The notes: a model not told the origin generated them from the letters alone. Positions 19,299 through 28,511 are shown, counted from the first letter of the stretch. The stretch: 64,000 bases of DNA from Nocardioides bizhenqiangii (GCF_034661235.1 NZ_CP141059.1:4277501-4341500); one strand, 5' to 3'. Numbers and translations are program-made.

Positions 19299-20972
19299 AT
19301 GGAGAGGTTTCGCGAGCACGCCGTCGCGGGGATCGCCGTCGCGACGGGGTTGTACGTCGCAGCGGCTCTGCTCGGACGGGCGACGGCGGTCGACGACCGC
19401 TCGATGTCGCTGGTCTGGCCCGCGACGGGTGTGGCGGTGCTGTGGTTCCTGACGCTCACCCGCCGGAGGACCGTGGCCGTCAGCGCCGTCCTGGTCACCG
19501 GGGCGACCATCGCCGTCAACGTCGCCACCCGCTCCGCGCCGGGCCCGCAGATCGCCGTGTTGGTCGTGGCCAGCCTTGCCCAGGTCGCACTCGTCGTGAT
19601 CCTGGTGCGGCGCTGGTGTCCCGAGCTCGGGAAGCGGGGCGGCAGGCCGCCCCTCGAAACGCCCGGGAGTCTCCTGCGGTTCCTGGCTGCCGCGGCTCTC
19701 GGTTGCTTCCTCGGGATCCTGCTCGGCCTCGTCGGACTCCAGCTCGCCGGAGCGTCGTTCGCCCCGGTCTCGGGACTCACGTGGTGGGGGCGCAACGTCT
19801 GCGGCGTGCTCGCCGTTGGCACCGCCGGACTGCTCCTCATCGACCGGCTGACCACCCGACGTGACCGCTCCGCGACGCCGTACGGCGGCCGGTCGCTCGA
19901 GGCGGCGACCTTGATCGCCACCACGGTGGCGCTCGTCGGGCTCGACTACGGCACGGGACAACCCTTCGCCTTCCTTCTCCCCGCGACCACGGTGTGGGCG
20001 GGGCTGCGGTTCTCACCGCTCGTCGTGTCGTCGCACGCGGTGCTCGGCGGAGTCGCGATCATCTGGCTCACGCTGACGGGCCACGGGCTGTTCACGGACG
20101 CGGACTCGGCGACCGGCAACGCGCTGCTGGCCCAGCTGTTCGCCGGCATGACGATCATGATCGGGATGTTCCTGGCGTCTGCACGCCAGCAGAGCATCCT
20201 GCTGAGCGCCGAGCTCGACCAACGACGACGCGACCTCGAGGCCTTTGCGCGACGAGCCGCGCACGACCTCCAACAGCCGCTGATGGTCATCGCCGGGTGG
20301 ACCGGCCTCCTCGACGCGCAATTGTCGGCAGCGTCGAACGGCTCGGCACCACCCGATCGTGAGCTCGACATGGTCCGCCGGATCCAGGCCTCCGCCTCCC
20401 AGATGCGACTCATGGTGTCCGGCCTGCTGTCCGACGCCATCGCTCGCGGCGGCCAGGTGACCGAGGAGCGGGTCGACCTGACGGTGCTGGCGCGCGAGAT
20501 CGCGGAGTCACGAGGGCATGCGGACGTCATCCAGGTCGACGACATCCCGCTGGTGGCGGGCGATGGACCCCTGCTGCGGCGCGTGCTCGACAACCTCATC
20601 GGGAACTCGCTCAAGTACGTCGGCCCCGGGGAGCGGCCCCGGATCGAGGTGACCGGCCGCCGCCACCGAGACGGGATGGTGTGCGTCACCGTCACCGACC
20701 GGGGGATCGGCCTGCCGGAAGGCAGCCACCAGACGATCTTCGAGGAGTTCGCCCGCGCCCACGGCGACGCCTACCCGGGCACCGGGCTGGGGCTGAGCAT
20801 CTGCCGACGCATCGTCGAGCGCCACGGCGGCGACATCTGCGCTCGGTCCCGCACCTCCGGTCCCGGCATCGCCGTCGAGTTCCGGCTTCCGGCATGGCAG
20901 ACCCATGCCGCCCGACCCACCCACGGGCCCGAGCAGCGCTCGCCGGCCCTCGCCACCTCCGAAAGGCACTGA
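19299..20972 (+). CDS. Membrane histidine kinase with MASE1-type sensor
   Basis: 557 residues. The first 300 or so form about eight membrane helices in a MASE1-like arrangement, with LVWPATGVAVLWFL typical of that sensor. A DHp helix follows, ARRAAHDLQQPLMVIAGW, with phospho-acceptor His322. The ATPase domain has N box NLIGNSLKYV and G boxes DRGIGLPEG and GTGLGLSICRRIV. GGGGAAG precedes the ATG. It ends one base before the PAS-REC gene, so the two are one operon and the REC protein is the likely partner. The signal is unknown. Confidence 0.92.
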   Translation: MERFREHAVAGIAVATGLYVAAALLGRATAVDDRSMSLVWPATGVAVLWFLTLTRRRTVAVSAVLVTGATIAVNVATRSAPGPQIAVLVVASLAQVALVVILVRRWCPELGKRGGRPPLETPGSLLRFLAAAALGCFLGILLGLVGLQLAGASFAPVSGLTWWGRNVCGVLAVGTAGLLLIDRLTTRRDRSATPYGGRSLEAATLIATTVALVGLDYGTGQPFAFLLPATTVWAGLRFSPLVVSSHAVLGGVAIIWLTLTGHGLFTDADSATGNALLAQLFAGMTIMIGMFLASARQQSILLSAELDQRRRDLEAFARRAAHDLQQPLMVIAGWTGLLDAQLSAASNGSAPPDRELDMVRRIQASASQMRLMVSGLLSDAIARGGQVTEERVDLTVLAREIAESRGHADVIQVDDIPLVAGDGPLLRRVLDNLIGNSLKYVGPGERPRIEVTGRRHRDGMVCVTVTDRGIGLPEGSHQTIFEEFARAHGDAYPGTGLGLSICRRIVERHGGDICARSRTSGPGIAVEFRLPAWQTHAARPTHGPEQRSPALATSERH

Positions 20973-20973
20973 C

Positions 20974-22077
20974 ATGACCCCAGGCGACACGGAACCGACC
21001 ACGGAGGCGCTCGACCGGGCCGAGGCCGCCCTGGCAGACCTCCGGGCGCGCGTGGACAGCGCCCAACAGCTGGCCGACATGGGCGACTACGACTGGGAGA
21101 TCGCGACCGACACCAACTCCTGGTCCGACCAGCTCTACCGGATCTATGGATACCAGCCGCAGTCGTTCAACGCGTCGTACGAGCGCTTCTTGTCGATGAT
21201 CCACCCCGACGACCGGGAGCGCGTCGAGGCGATCCACCAACGCGCGTACCAGACCGGCGGTGGCTACCAGATGATCGAGCGCATCGTCCGGCCGGACGGC
21301 GAGGTCCGCTACCTCTCGTCGAACGGCGAGGTCATCACGGACGAGGAGGGCACTCCTGTGCGGATGCGCGGGACCTGCCTCGACATCACCGAACGGTTGC
21401 TCGCCGAGCGCGCGCGGGAGCAGCTGGTCGCCAACCTCCGGGAGGCGCAGGTGCGGCGCCGGCAGTCCCTCGAGATCAACGACAACCTGGTCCAGGGCCT
21501 GACCGTGGCCGTCATGTGCATGGAGTCCGGCGACCGGGCCGGCGCTGCCGCCCACCTCGAGATGGTGCTCGATGCCGCCCGGACGATGATGAACAACCTG
21601 CTGGTCAACCCCGACGGCACCCCGCTGGTCCCCGGCGATCTGATGCGCAGCACGCCGTCATCGCTGGATGCCCCGGGCAGCGACGGACCGGCAGCTCAGA
21701 CCGCCGAACAGTCCGTGCGGGTGCTCGTCGTCGACGACCACGCTCAGGTGCGGGAGCTGTTGTGTGCGCAGCTCGTGGCGGGTGGCCATCGGGTGGTCGG
21801 GGAGGCCGCCGACGGCGTGGAGGCCGTGGAGAAGACGGCTGCGCTGCAGCCGGACGTGGTCGTGCTCGACCTCGCCATGCCGCGGCTCGACGGGCTCACG
21901 GCGCTGGCGGGCATCCGACAGGCTGCCCCCGGCGCCCGGGTGATCGTGCTCTCCGGGTTCGACGACGCCATGATGGCCGACCGAGCCGTGGCCAGCGGTG
22001 CCCTCCGCTATGTCGAGAAGGGCACGAGCATGAACATCGCCGAGACCGTGCGGGAGGCCGTGCTCGGCCGGGCCTAG
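20974..22077 (+). CDS. PAS - degenerate DHp - receiver protein
   Basis: 367 residues with an unusual order. A PAS_3-type domain (about 35-150; YDWEIATDTNSWSDQLYRIYG, then DGEVRYLSSNGE) comes first. A helical pair like HisKA_3 (about 160-215) follows, with Asn169 in EINDN where kinases have LHD. The C-terminal receiver (about 245-365) has acidic pocket VVDDH, phospho-acceptor Asp299 (VVVLDLAMPRLDG) and Lys in VEKG. There is no DNA-binding or enzymatic output and no ATPase domain. The gene follows the MASE1 kinase, so it probably receives phosphate from it and dimerises through the dead DHp. The stop overlaps that of the GGDEF-EAL gene on the other strand (CTAG). Confidence 0.85.
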   Translation: MTPGDTEPTTEALDRAEAALADLRARVDSAQQLADMGDYDWEIATDTNSWSDQLYRIYGYQPQSFNASYERFLSMIHPDDRERVEAIHQRAYQTGGGYQMIERIVRPDGEVRYLSSNGEVITDEEGTPVRMRGTCLDITERLLAERAREQLVANLREAQVRRRQSLEINDNLVQGLTVAVMCMESGDRAGAAAHLEMVLDAARTMMNNLLVNPDGTPLVPGDLMRSTPSSLDAPGSDGPAAQTAEQSVRVLVVDDHAQVRELLCAQLVAGGHRVVGEAADGVEAVEKTAALQPDVVVLDLAMPRLDGLTALAGIRQAAPGARVIVLSGFDDAMMADRAVASGALRYVEKGTSMNIAETVREAVLGRA

Positions 22078-24179
22078 CCGGCGACGACGCCGACGTCTGC
22101 GCTGGCCTCGAGCCTGCGGACCGCTGCCGCGACCTCGTGCCGCGGCAGTCCGTGGCTGTAGAGGTACCCCTGCACCTCGTCGCATCCGCGGGCGGTCAGG
22201 TAGCGGTGCTGCTCCGTCGTCTCGACCCCTTCGGCGACCACGGTCAGCCCGAGGGCGTGCGCCATCACGATGATCGCGTCGACGATGGCGGCGCTGGCGT
22301 CGACGGACTCGATCTGCTGGACGAAGGACTTGTCGATCTTGATCTTGTCGATCGGGAAGCGGCTCAGGTAGGCGAGGCTGGAGTAGCCGCGACCGAAGTC
22401 GTCGACCACGATCTTCACACCGTGGCGGCGGATCCGCTCGAGCAGCTCGACAGCGTCACCGTGGTCGTCGATGAGGAGACCCTCGGTGATCTCGACCTCG
22501 AGCTGGTCCGGCTCGAGGCCGGACTCGTCGAGTGCAGCCAGCACCTCGTCGAGCCATGCCGTGCCGCGCAGCTGACGCGGGGAGACGTTGACGGCGAGAC
22601 GCAGGTTCCGGCCGATCTCACGCTGCAGGGCGGCGACGTCGGCACAGGCTTGCCTCAACACCCAGCCGCCCAGCTCGCGGATCAGGCCGCTGTCCTCGGC
22701 CACGGGGATGAATCGTTCGGGCGAGATCGGACCCAGGTCCGAGCTCCGCCACCGTGCCAGCGCCTCGAACCCGAGGAGTCTGCCTGTCTCCAGGTCGAGC
22801 AGCGGCTGATAGACCGTGGACAGCTCACCGGCGACCACCGCGTGCCGCAGCGCGGCCGAGAGGGAGAGCTTGTCGTTGGACTCCTCCAACATCGCCGGCT
22901 CGAACCACTGGGCGTTGTTGCGGCCGGCAGCCTTGGCCCGGTACATCGCGACATCGGCATGCTTGAGGAGCTGCGACGCGCTGGAACCGTCGTCGGGGTA
23001 GACCGCACCACCGGTGCTCGCCGTGACCAGCAGCTCGTACCCGTGGACGACGACCGGGCCGAGCGCGGTGTGCAGCTCGTCGAGCCTCGCGGTCAGGTCG
23101 GCACGTGCGGTGACGCCGCCGAAGACGATGACGAACTCGTCCCCGCCGAGCCGTGCGATGAGATCCCCCCTCCGGATCCAGGAGTGGAGCCGCTCCGCGA
23201 CCTGGAGGAGCAGCTCGTCGCCGACGTGGTGCCCGAGCGAGTCGTTGACGCGTTTGAAGTGGTCGAGGTCGAGCAGCAGCAGCGCCACCTCGGTGCCCTC
23301 GGCTGCCGCCTTCGCGATCGCCCTGTCCAGATGCCGCATCAGCTTCGCCCGGTTGGGCAGGCTCGTGAGTGCATCGTGGTTGGCCATGAACTCGACCCGG
23401 GCCCGTACCTCGATGCGCTTGGTGATGTCGTACGCGATCGCCAGGAACCCTGCGGGACTGGCGTCGTCACCGCCGAGGTCCACGATCACCTCGTTGACCG
23501 GGATCAGCCGCCCGTCCTTGCGTCGGTAGGTCCACTCCACCTCGGTGCCCACGGCGCCGGCGAGCATCGGCGAGCCGTCAGCGTCCCGATCGCGAGGCTC
23601 GGCGTCGATCTTGGTCAACCATGACCCGATCAGCTCCTCGGGCCGGTAGCCGAGAAGGGTCTCAGCAGCCGGGTTCGCGGTGAGGATCCGACCGCGACGG
23701 TCCGTGGCGATGATGCTGAAGGGAATGGTGTCGAGGATCGATCGGCGTAGCACGTCCTCCCGGGCTGCGTCGGCCGCTGCCTGTCCGCGCAGTCGCTCGG
23801 TGATGTCGATGATGGCGGCCAGCACGAAGCGCTCGTCGCCGATCGTGATCGGATTGAGGCCGAGCTCGATCGGGATCTCCGTACCGTCCTTGCGAAGACC
23901 GAACAGCTCGCGGCCCACCCCCATCCCGCGCGTGTCCGGCGCAGCGAAGAAGCTGTCGCGGTAGCCCTGGTGCGCCCGCCGGTACCGCTCGGGCACCAGC
24001 TGCTCGACACGCATCGACACGAGCTCGTCGCGGCTGTAGCCGAACGCCCGCTCCGCCTCGGAGTTGACAAGCACGATCCCGCCCCGGCCGTCGACCATGA
24101 TCATCGCGTTCGGCACTGCCTCGATGATCAGCCTCAGCCGGCCCTCGTGGTCGAACCTCGCGGCGTCCTCCGCCTGCAT
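22074..24179 (-). CDS. PAS-PAS-GGDEF-EAL cyclic-di-GMP enzyme
   Basis: 701 residues: PAS 1 (about 12-130), PAS 2 (about 145-265), GGDEF (about 270-430) and EAL (about 440-690). The cyclase motif GGDEF is intact at 345-349, with an inhibitory RxxD site (RRGD) five residues before it. The phosphodiesterase domain has EAL (472-474), EITEGLLIDD, VVDDFGRGYSSL and VAEGVET, so both activities look possible. No membrane helix is seen; PAS domains imply a small-molecule or redox cue. A GGGGGAGGG tract precedes the ATG. It is transcribed divergently from the GT2 synthase, which suggests c-di-GMP control of a surface polysaccharide (inference). Confidence 0.93.
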   Translation of the reverse strand: MQAEDAARFDHEGRLRLIIEAVPNAMIMVDGRGGIVLVNSEAERAFGYSRDELVSMRVEQLVPERYRRAHQGYRDSFFAAPDTRGMGVGRELFGLRKDGTEIPIELGLNPITIGDERFVLAAIIDITERLRGQAAADAAREDVLRRSILDTIPFSIIATDRRGRILTANPAAETLLGYRPEELIGSWLTKIDAEPRDRDADGSPMLAGAVGTEVEWTYRRKDGRLIPVNEVIVDLGGDDASPAGFLAIAYDITKRIEVRARVEFMANHDALTSLPNRAKLMRHLDRAIAKAAAEGTEVALLLLDLDHFKRVNDSLGHHVGDELLLQVAERLHSWIRRGDLIARLGGDEFVIVFGGVTARADLTARLDELHTALGPVVVHGYELLVTASTGGAVYPDDGSSASQLLKHADVAMYRAKAAGRNNAQWFEPAMLEESNDKLSLSAALRHAVVAGELSTVYQPLLDLETGRLLGFEALARWRSSDLGPISPERFIPVAEDSGLIRELGGWVLRQACADVAALQREIGRNLRLAVNVSPRQLRGTAWLDEVLAALDESGLEPDQLEVEITEGLLIDDHGDAVELLERIRRHGVKIVVDDFGRGYSSLAYLSRFPIDKIKIDKSFVQQIESVDASAAIVDAIIVMAHALGLTVVAEGVETTEQHRYLTARGCDEVQGYLYSHGLPRHEVAAAVRRLEASADVGVVAG

Positions 24180-24256
24180 CCCTCCCCCTTCCGAGGCCCC
24201 AGCCTAGGAACCGCGGAGCCGCGTCGGAGCGGAACCTCTCGGTTGGGGGCCGATCG

Positions 24257-24281
24257 GTCCGATCTCATGGCCAGATCGGAC
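24257..24281. promoter_or_regulatory. Inverted repeat in GGDEF-EAL / GT2 divergent region
   Basis: GTCCGATC (24257-24264) and GATCGGAC (24274-24281) are perfect 8-bp arms separated by nine bases. Located between two divergent genes, it is a candidate operator; no regulator gene is adjacent. Confidence 0.45.
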
Positions 24282-24346
24282 TATCCGGGCACGGATCCGC
24301 CGCGCCGCTCCGCAGACCCCCCTACGTTTCGGGTGGAGGGGTGAGC

Positions 24347-25774
24347 ATGAGGGACCTGCAACGCACCGTCGGGCTGCTGATTCTCGGCACCGCGGCGGCC
24401 GGCGCCGCACTGCTGTGGGCGTCACTGTCGTGGACCACCGGCCTGCCCGGTGGCCGGCCTTCGCGGGCCGTGGTCGGAGTCTGGGACGTCTTCTACGACA
24501 CCGCCGCGCCGTCCGCTCTGATGATCGGCCTGGCAGCGGGGTTCGCCCTGGTCTTCGCCGCCGGTGTCGCGGTGCTCGAGAAGCGGGTCTCCACCCGGGA
24601 CCGTCGAAGTGCCGACCGCCTGAACCGACCGCTGGCGCCGAAGATCGTGATGGCAGAGACCCGCGGCGTTCGCGCCGGCCCGGTCACCCTCACCGTCCTG
24701 ATCCCGGCTCACAACGAGGAGGGCTGCATCGTGCACACCCTGACGTCGTTGCGTGAGCAGTCCCGCCGCCCGGAGCGGATCATCGTGGTCGCGGACAACT
24801 GCACCGACGGCACCGCCGACATCGCCCGCACCCTGGGCGTCGAGGTCTTCGAGACCGTCGGGAACGTGAGCAAGAAGGCGGGCGCGCTCAACCAGGTCCT
24901 CTACGGCCTCCTGCCGATCCAGGGCGACAACGACCTGGTGATGGTGATGGACGCCGACACCGTGCTGGACCAGGGCTTCCTCGAGTCCGCAGTGCGGATG
25001 ATGAGCGACGACCGGGCGTTGATGGCGATCGGTGGTCTCTTCCGAGGCGAGGAGGGTCACGGCCTCCTCGGCCAGTTCCAGCGCAACGAGTACACGCGGT
25101 ACGCCCGCGACCTGCGGCGGCGGCGCGGTCGGGTGTTCGTCCTGACCGGGACGGCGACCGTCTTCCGGCCCCGCGCGCTGCGCTGGGTCGCGGAGGAGCG
25201 CGACTCGACCATCCCTGGCGTGCCGGGCGACGTCTACGACACCCAGGTCCTGACCGAGGACAACGAGATCACGCTGGCGCTGAAGACCCTCGGTGCGCTG
25301 GTGATCTCGCCTCCCGACTGCACCGTGGTGACCGAGCTGATGCCGACCTGGCGTGCCCTGTGGAAGCAGCGTCTCCGTTGGCAGCGCGGCGCACTGGAGA
25401 ACCTCGGCTCGTACGGATTCCGGCCGCAGACGCTTCGCTACTGGGCACAACAGCTCGGCATCGGGTACGGCGTCATCGCGCTGTCGACGTACCTGACCTT
25501 GATGGTGGTCATGGCGGTGTCGTTCGACAGCTGGGTGTGGTTCCCCTTCTGGGCCGGCATCGGTGCTCTGTTCACGCTCGAGCGGCTGGTCAGCGTCTGG
25601 GAGGGCGGCTGGCGCGCACGACTCTTGGCCATCCTGCTCTTCCCGGAGCTCTTCTACGCGATGTTCCTCGACGTGATCTACGTCAAGGGCGTCCTCGACA
25701 TCTGGACGGGCCGGCGCGCGGCCTGGGGTCACACGGTCCAGCCGCGCAGGATCGGGACGAAGGTGCTGACGTGA
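24347..25774 (+). CDS. Processive family-2 glycosyltransferase, membrane-bound
   Basis: About 475 residues. Two N-terminal membrane helices (near 5-28 and 50-75) precede a cytoplasmic GT2 catalytic domain with VLIPAHNEEG, the metal-binding DADTV, TEDNEIT and QRLRWQRGA. These are the D, DxD, TED and QxxRW motifs of cellulose or hyaluronan synthase-like enzymes. Several C-terminal helices would form the export channel. No PilZ domain is present. ATG 24347 is preferred over GTG 24341 because the SD GGAGGGG then has normal spacing. Probably makes and exports a beta-linked polysaccharide; sugar unknown. Confidence 0.9.
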   Translation: MRDLQRTVGLLILGTAAAGAALLWASLSWTTGLPGGRPSRAVVGVWDVFYDTAAPSALMIGLAAGFALVFAAGVAVLEKRVSTRDRRSADRLNRPLAPKIVMAETRGVRAGPVTLTVLIPAHNEEGCIVHTLTSLREQSRRPERIIVVADNCTDGTADIARTLGVEVFETVGNVSKKAGALNQVLYGLLPIQGDNDLVMVMDADTVLDQGFLESAVRMMSDDRALMAIGGLFRGEEGHGLLGQFQRNEYTRYARDLRRRRGRVFVLTGTATVFRPRALRWVAEERDSTIPGVPGDVYDTQVLTEDNEITLALKTLGALVISPPDCTVVTELMPTWRALWKQRLRWQRGALENLGSYGFRPQTLRYWAQQLGIGYGVIALSTYLTLMVVMAVSFDSWVWFPFWAGIGALFTLERLVSVWEGGWRARLLAILLFPELFYAMFLDVIYVKGVLDIWTGRRAAWGHTVQPRRIGTKVLT

Positions 25775-25989
25775 CGAGCCTCCTGTCCCCGGCCGGGATC
25801 CTGTTGCCGGAGTCGTTCCTGCACTCGCATCTCTATGCGGTCCTGGCGGCGTTCGTCGCCGTCAACACCGTCATGTACGTGGCCCTGGCCATCGCGAAGA
25901 CGCTGCCCAAGATCTACCCGGCCGACTTCCTCCCGCGCCGCTACCAGCGCGCCGAGAGCCGCAGCATCCACCCCGACGACCGGCGGTAG
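25771..25989 (+). CDS. Small membrane protein coupled to the GT2 synthase
   Basis: 72 residues. One hydrophobic helix (about 20-43, HLYAVLAAFVAVNTVMYVAL) is followed by a basic and Asp-rich cytoplasmic tail. The GTG start overlaps the synthase stop as GTGA, a sign of coupled translation and probably of complex formation. I do not recognise a named family; an accessory or export subunit of the polysaccharide synthase is the likely role. Confidence 0.75.
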   Translation: MTSLLSPAGILLPESFLHSHLYAVLAAFVAVNTVMYVALAIAKTLPKIYPADFLPRRYQRAESRSIHPDDRR

Positions 25990-26000
25990 CCACCGACGGG

Positions 26001-26471
26001 TTACGCCGGGCAGTACTGACTGAGGTAGGAAGAGAACGCCGCGTCGTCGTTCGCGCCAGGCTCGTCGAGCGCACCGACGGCCGACCGGTCGAGACTCATT
26101 CCGATGGAGGCGTAGATGCCTTCCAGGACTGTGTGATAGCCACCCCGAGCAGGCAACGTCATCGTCTCAGGCACGCCCAGCCCGACCAGTTCGTCAGCGG
26201 CGTCACGCAGCAGCTCGACCGCGCGTGCGTCGGGCGCGGCGGCGTACTCCGACTGCGCCGCTGCGAGCTTCCGGAAGCCCGCGCAGAACTCCTCCTCGGC
26301 TGGCGTCGACAGGACCGATGGTGGGGCTGTGCTCGAGCCTGCCGGGTCGGCCGATGGTGCTGTGGCGGCATCCTCCCCCGGTCGGGCGAGGAGCACCACC
26401 GCCAACACGCCCATCATCAGCAGCACGAGCAGCGCGACGGGTCTGCCGACCTGTCGGTGGGCACCGCTCAT
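26001..26471 (-). CDS. Membrane-anchored hypothetical protein
   Basis: 156 residues: one N-terminal helix (about 11-29), a Ser/Thr/Pro/Ala-rich linker (35-60) and a helical exported domain with two Cys (EEFCAGF and SQYCPA at the very end) that could form a disulfide. Its ATG overlaps the stop of the TIGR03943-like gene as ATGA, so it is the last gene of the permease operon. Function not recognised. It may sense or bind the permease substrate outside the cell. Confidence 0.75.
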   Translation of the reverse strand: MSGAHRQVGRPVALLVLLMMGVLAVVLLARPGEDAATAPSADPAGSSTAPPSVLSTPAEEEFCAGFRKLAAAQSEYAAAPDARAVELLRDAADELVGLGVPETMTLPARGGYHTVLEGIYASIGMSLDRSAVGALDEPGANDDAAFSSYLSQYCPA

Positions 26472-27148
26472 TCGTAAGGGTGTTCCGGCTCGTCGACCTC
26501 GGCGACCTCGGTCGCCGTGATGGTCGGCGTGTCGCCCAACCTCGTGCCGGTTCCTTCGACCCACGTCCCGACGACGGTCACCCACTGCTCCTCCGGCGGT
26601 GCGTCGGCGTCCTCGACTCGCACGCGGAACGCGGCACCGTCCGCCGCGCAGCACGAGATCGCCAGGCGCGTGACGTACCACCCGCTGCTGTCGGTGCTGA
26701 CGAAACCCGTCAGCCGAACCGTGACGTCGGCAAGCCCGTCGCGGTCGTAGGAGGCACGAGCGACGAAGCTGGACACCGGCATCTCGTTCTCGCCGGTCTC
26801 GCTCAACGGTGCGACGGCCGGGTCGGCGTAGGTCCGTGCGTCGGCCTGGTTCGCTCGACGGTCCGCGACGTAGGCCCCGAGTGCAGGAGGCTGGATGACA
26901 AAGCCCACCACGACCGGCAGGACGAGAAGCCACGGCACGAACGCGCTCGCGCGGTCATGGTCGTGCTCGTGGTCACCGACCGAGGTCAGGATGACGACGA
27001 ACGCTAGGGCGATGAGCAGCACTCCGCTGACGACAAGTGGCCACCTCATCCAGTCGTTGACGTAGTTCGCCCATTCGTCGGTCACGCCGATGCGGAACGT
27101 GACACCCCCGAGGGCGCTGAGCACCAACGCGCGAGCGGTGTGGTTCAC
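26468..27148 (-). CDS. TIGR03943-like permease partner protein
   Basis: 226 residues: two or three N-terminal membrane helices (to about residue 88) with an Asp/His-rich loop DHEHDHDR between them, then an extracytoplasmic domain of beta character (SSFVARASYDRDGL, VTRLAISCCAADG). This matches the pattern of the TIGR03943/YcgQ family, which is normally encoded next to a COG0701 permease, as here. Start GTG 27148 overlaps the permease stop (GTGA); the next gene overlaps by ATGA. The His/Asp loop and adjacent Cys pair are suited to metal binding, which is an inference. Confidence 0.82.
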   Translation of the reverse strand: MNHTARALVLSALGGVTFRIGVTDEWANYVNDWMRWPLVVSGVLLIALAFVVILTSVGDHEHDHDRASAFVPWLLVLPVVVGFVIQPPALGAYVADRRANQADARTYADPAVAPLSETGENEMPVSSFVARASYDRDGLADVTVRLTGFVSTDSSGWYVTRLAISCCAADGAAFRVRVEDADAPPEEQWVTVVGTWVEGTGTRLGDTPTITATEVAEVDEPEHPYE

Positions 27149-28137
27149 AGGATCACCCAACCGATCAGGCACGCCGCTGACGCGGCGACGACCAGGACCA
27201 GGGGCACGAACTGCTGAGCGAACTTTCGCCCGAACTGGCCGGCTTCCATCGCGGCGAGCTTGATGTCCATGGCCGGACCTACGACGAGGAACACCAGCTT
27301 CGCGGTGTCGGAGAAGGCGGTGAGGCTCGCGGCGACGAATGCGTCGGCTTCTGAGCACAGCGCGATGACGAAGGCGAAGAGGGTCAGTGCAACCACCGCG
27401 AACAGCGCGTTGTCGGCGACCGCTTCGACGAGCCGGATCGGCACCCACACGTTGATAGCGGCGGCAACGACCGCGCCGAGCACCAGGAAGCCGGCGGCGG
27501 GCAGGAAGTCGTGCCAGGCGGCCGCGGCGAACCGGGCCCAACGGCTGCCTTCGTCCTGGTGGAAGCGCTCGCGTATGTCGGGGAGGTGAAGCGCCGGGAA
27601 GCGAGCAGTGGCCCACACGTAGATCCAGCCGATGACCACCGCGGTGAGCATCGAGGCGAGGAACCGAGCAGAGACCATGTCCATCCGGCCCGAGAATGCG
27701 ACCGCCGTCGAGACGAGCACGGCCGGATTGACCGCCGGCGCGGCGAGCATGAACGTCAGCGCAACGGCTGGAGGGAGTCCGCGCCGGGTGAGGCTGTTGG
27801 CAATGGGGACCACAGCGCACTCGCAGGCCGGGAGACCGACGCCGGCGAAGCCGGCGACAGGAACGGCGAGAGCCGGGCGCTGCGGCATGACGCGAGCGAC
27901 GAACCGTTCCGACAACACCGCGGAGATGATGCCCGAGAGCACCACACCGAAGACGAGAAAGGGCACAGACTGCACGACGATCGCCAGGAAGATCGTCGCC
28001 CAGGTCTGGAACGCGGGATTGTCGAGCGCCGACCCGAGCAAGCTCTGCAAGGGGAACGCGGCCGCCAGGAGGCCGACGACCAGCCAGGACTGCGAGCCCA
28101 CGCCCATGTCGCGCTGCGGCGGCGCCTCAGTTGTCAT
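27145..28137 (-). CDS. COG0701 (DUF318-type) permease
   Basis: 330 residues with about eight membrane helices. The family motif GLPACECAVVPIANSLTRRG contains a Cys pair in the membrane, and a second half has SEADAFVAASLTAFS with repeat-like symmetry. Such permeases are proposed to move metals or metalloids, ArsP being a relative. First gene of a three-gene coupled operon, 75 bases downstream of the HU gene and probably sharing its Fur/Zur-like promoter. Substrate not determined. Confidence 0.87.
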   Translation of the reverse strand: MTTEAPPQRDMGVGSQSWLVVGLLAAAFPLQSLLGSALDNPAFQTWATIFLAIVVQSVPFLVFGVVLSGIISAVLSERFVARVMPQRPALAVPVAGFAGVGLPACECAVVPIANSLTRRGLPPAVALTFMLAAPAVNPAVLVSTAVAFSGRMDMVSARFLASMLTAVVIGWIYVWATARFPALHLPDIRERFHQDEGSRWARFAAAAWHDFLPAAGFLVLGAVVAAAINVWVPIRLVEAVADNALFAVVALTLFAFVIALCSEADAFVAASLTAFSDTAKLVFLVVGPAMDIKLAAMEAGQFGRKFAQQFVPLVLVVAASAACLIGWVIL

Positions 28138-28212
28138 CCGTGGTCGCTCCTGCGGTGGGCTAGCGGCGTGGTCACCATCGTCCTTGCCGAGAATGAGGCA
28201 CGTCCGTCCGGG

Positions 28213-28491
28213 TCAGCCGCCGGCGACCGATTGCTTGAACGCCGACGCCGGCTTGAAGGCGGGTGCCACCGTTGCTGCGATCGTGATCGGCTCCCCCGTC
28301 TGCGGGTTGCGGCCCGCGCGTGCGGCGCGAGTACGACGCTCGAACGTCCCGAAGCCCCCGAGCGAGACCCGCTCACCATCCGTGACGCCGGCCATGATCG
28401 CCTCCAGCACGGCGTCGATGGCGGCGTCGGCCTGTCGTGGGTCGAGGTCGGTGCGGTCAGCGACCTTCGCGGCCAGGTCCTTGCGGTTCAT
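28213..28491 (-). CDS. HU-family nucleoid protein
   Basis: 92 residues, the normal length of an HU subunit, without the Lys/Ala-rich tail of the main actinobacterial HupB. Conserved features: N-terminal MNRKDLAAKVADRT, core VSLGGFGTFERRTR and DNA arm GRNPQTGEPI. AAGGAG lies seven bases upstream of the ATG. A Fur/Zur-like palindrome sits 21-39 bases upstream of the start, so this is probably a conditional HU paralogue expressed when metal is scarce. Confidence 0.93.
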   Translation of the reverse strand: MNRKDLAAKVADRTDLDPRQADAAIDAVLEAIMAGVTDGERVSLGGFGTFERRTRAARAGRNPQTGEPITIAATVAPAFKPASAFKQSVAGG

Positions 28492-28511
28492 CGATGCTCC
28501 TTCGTCTAGGG

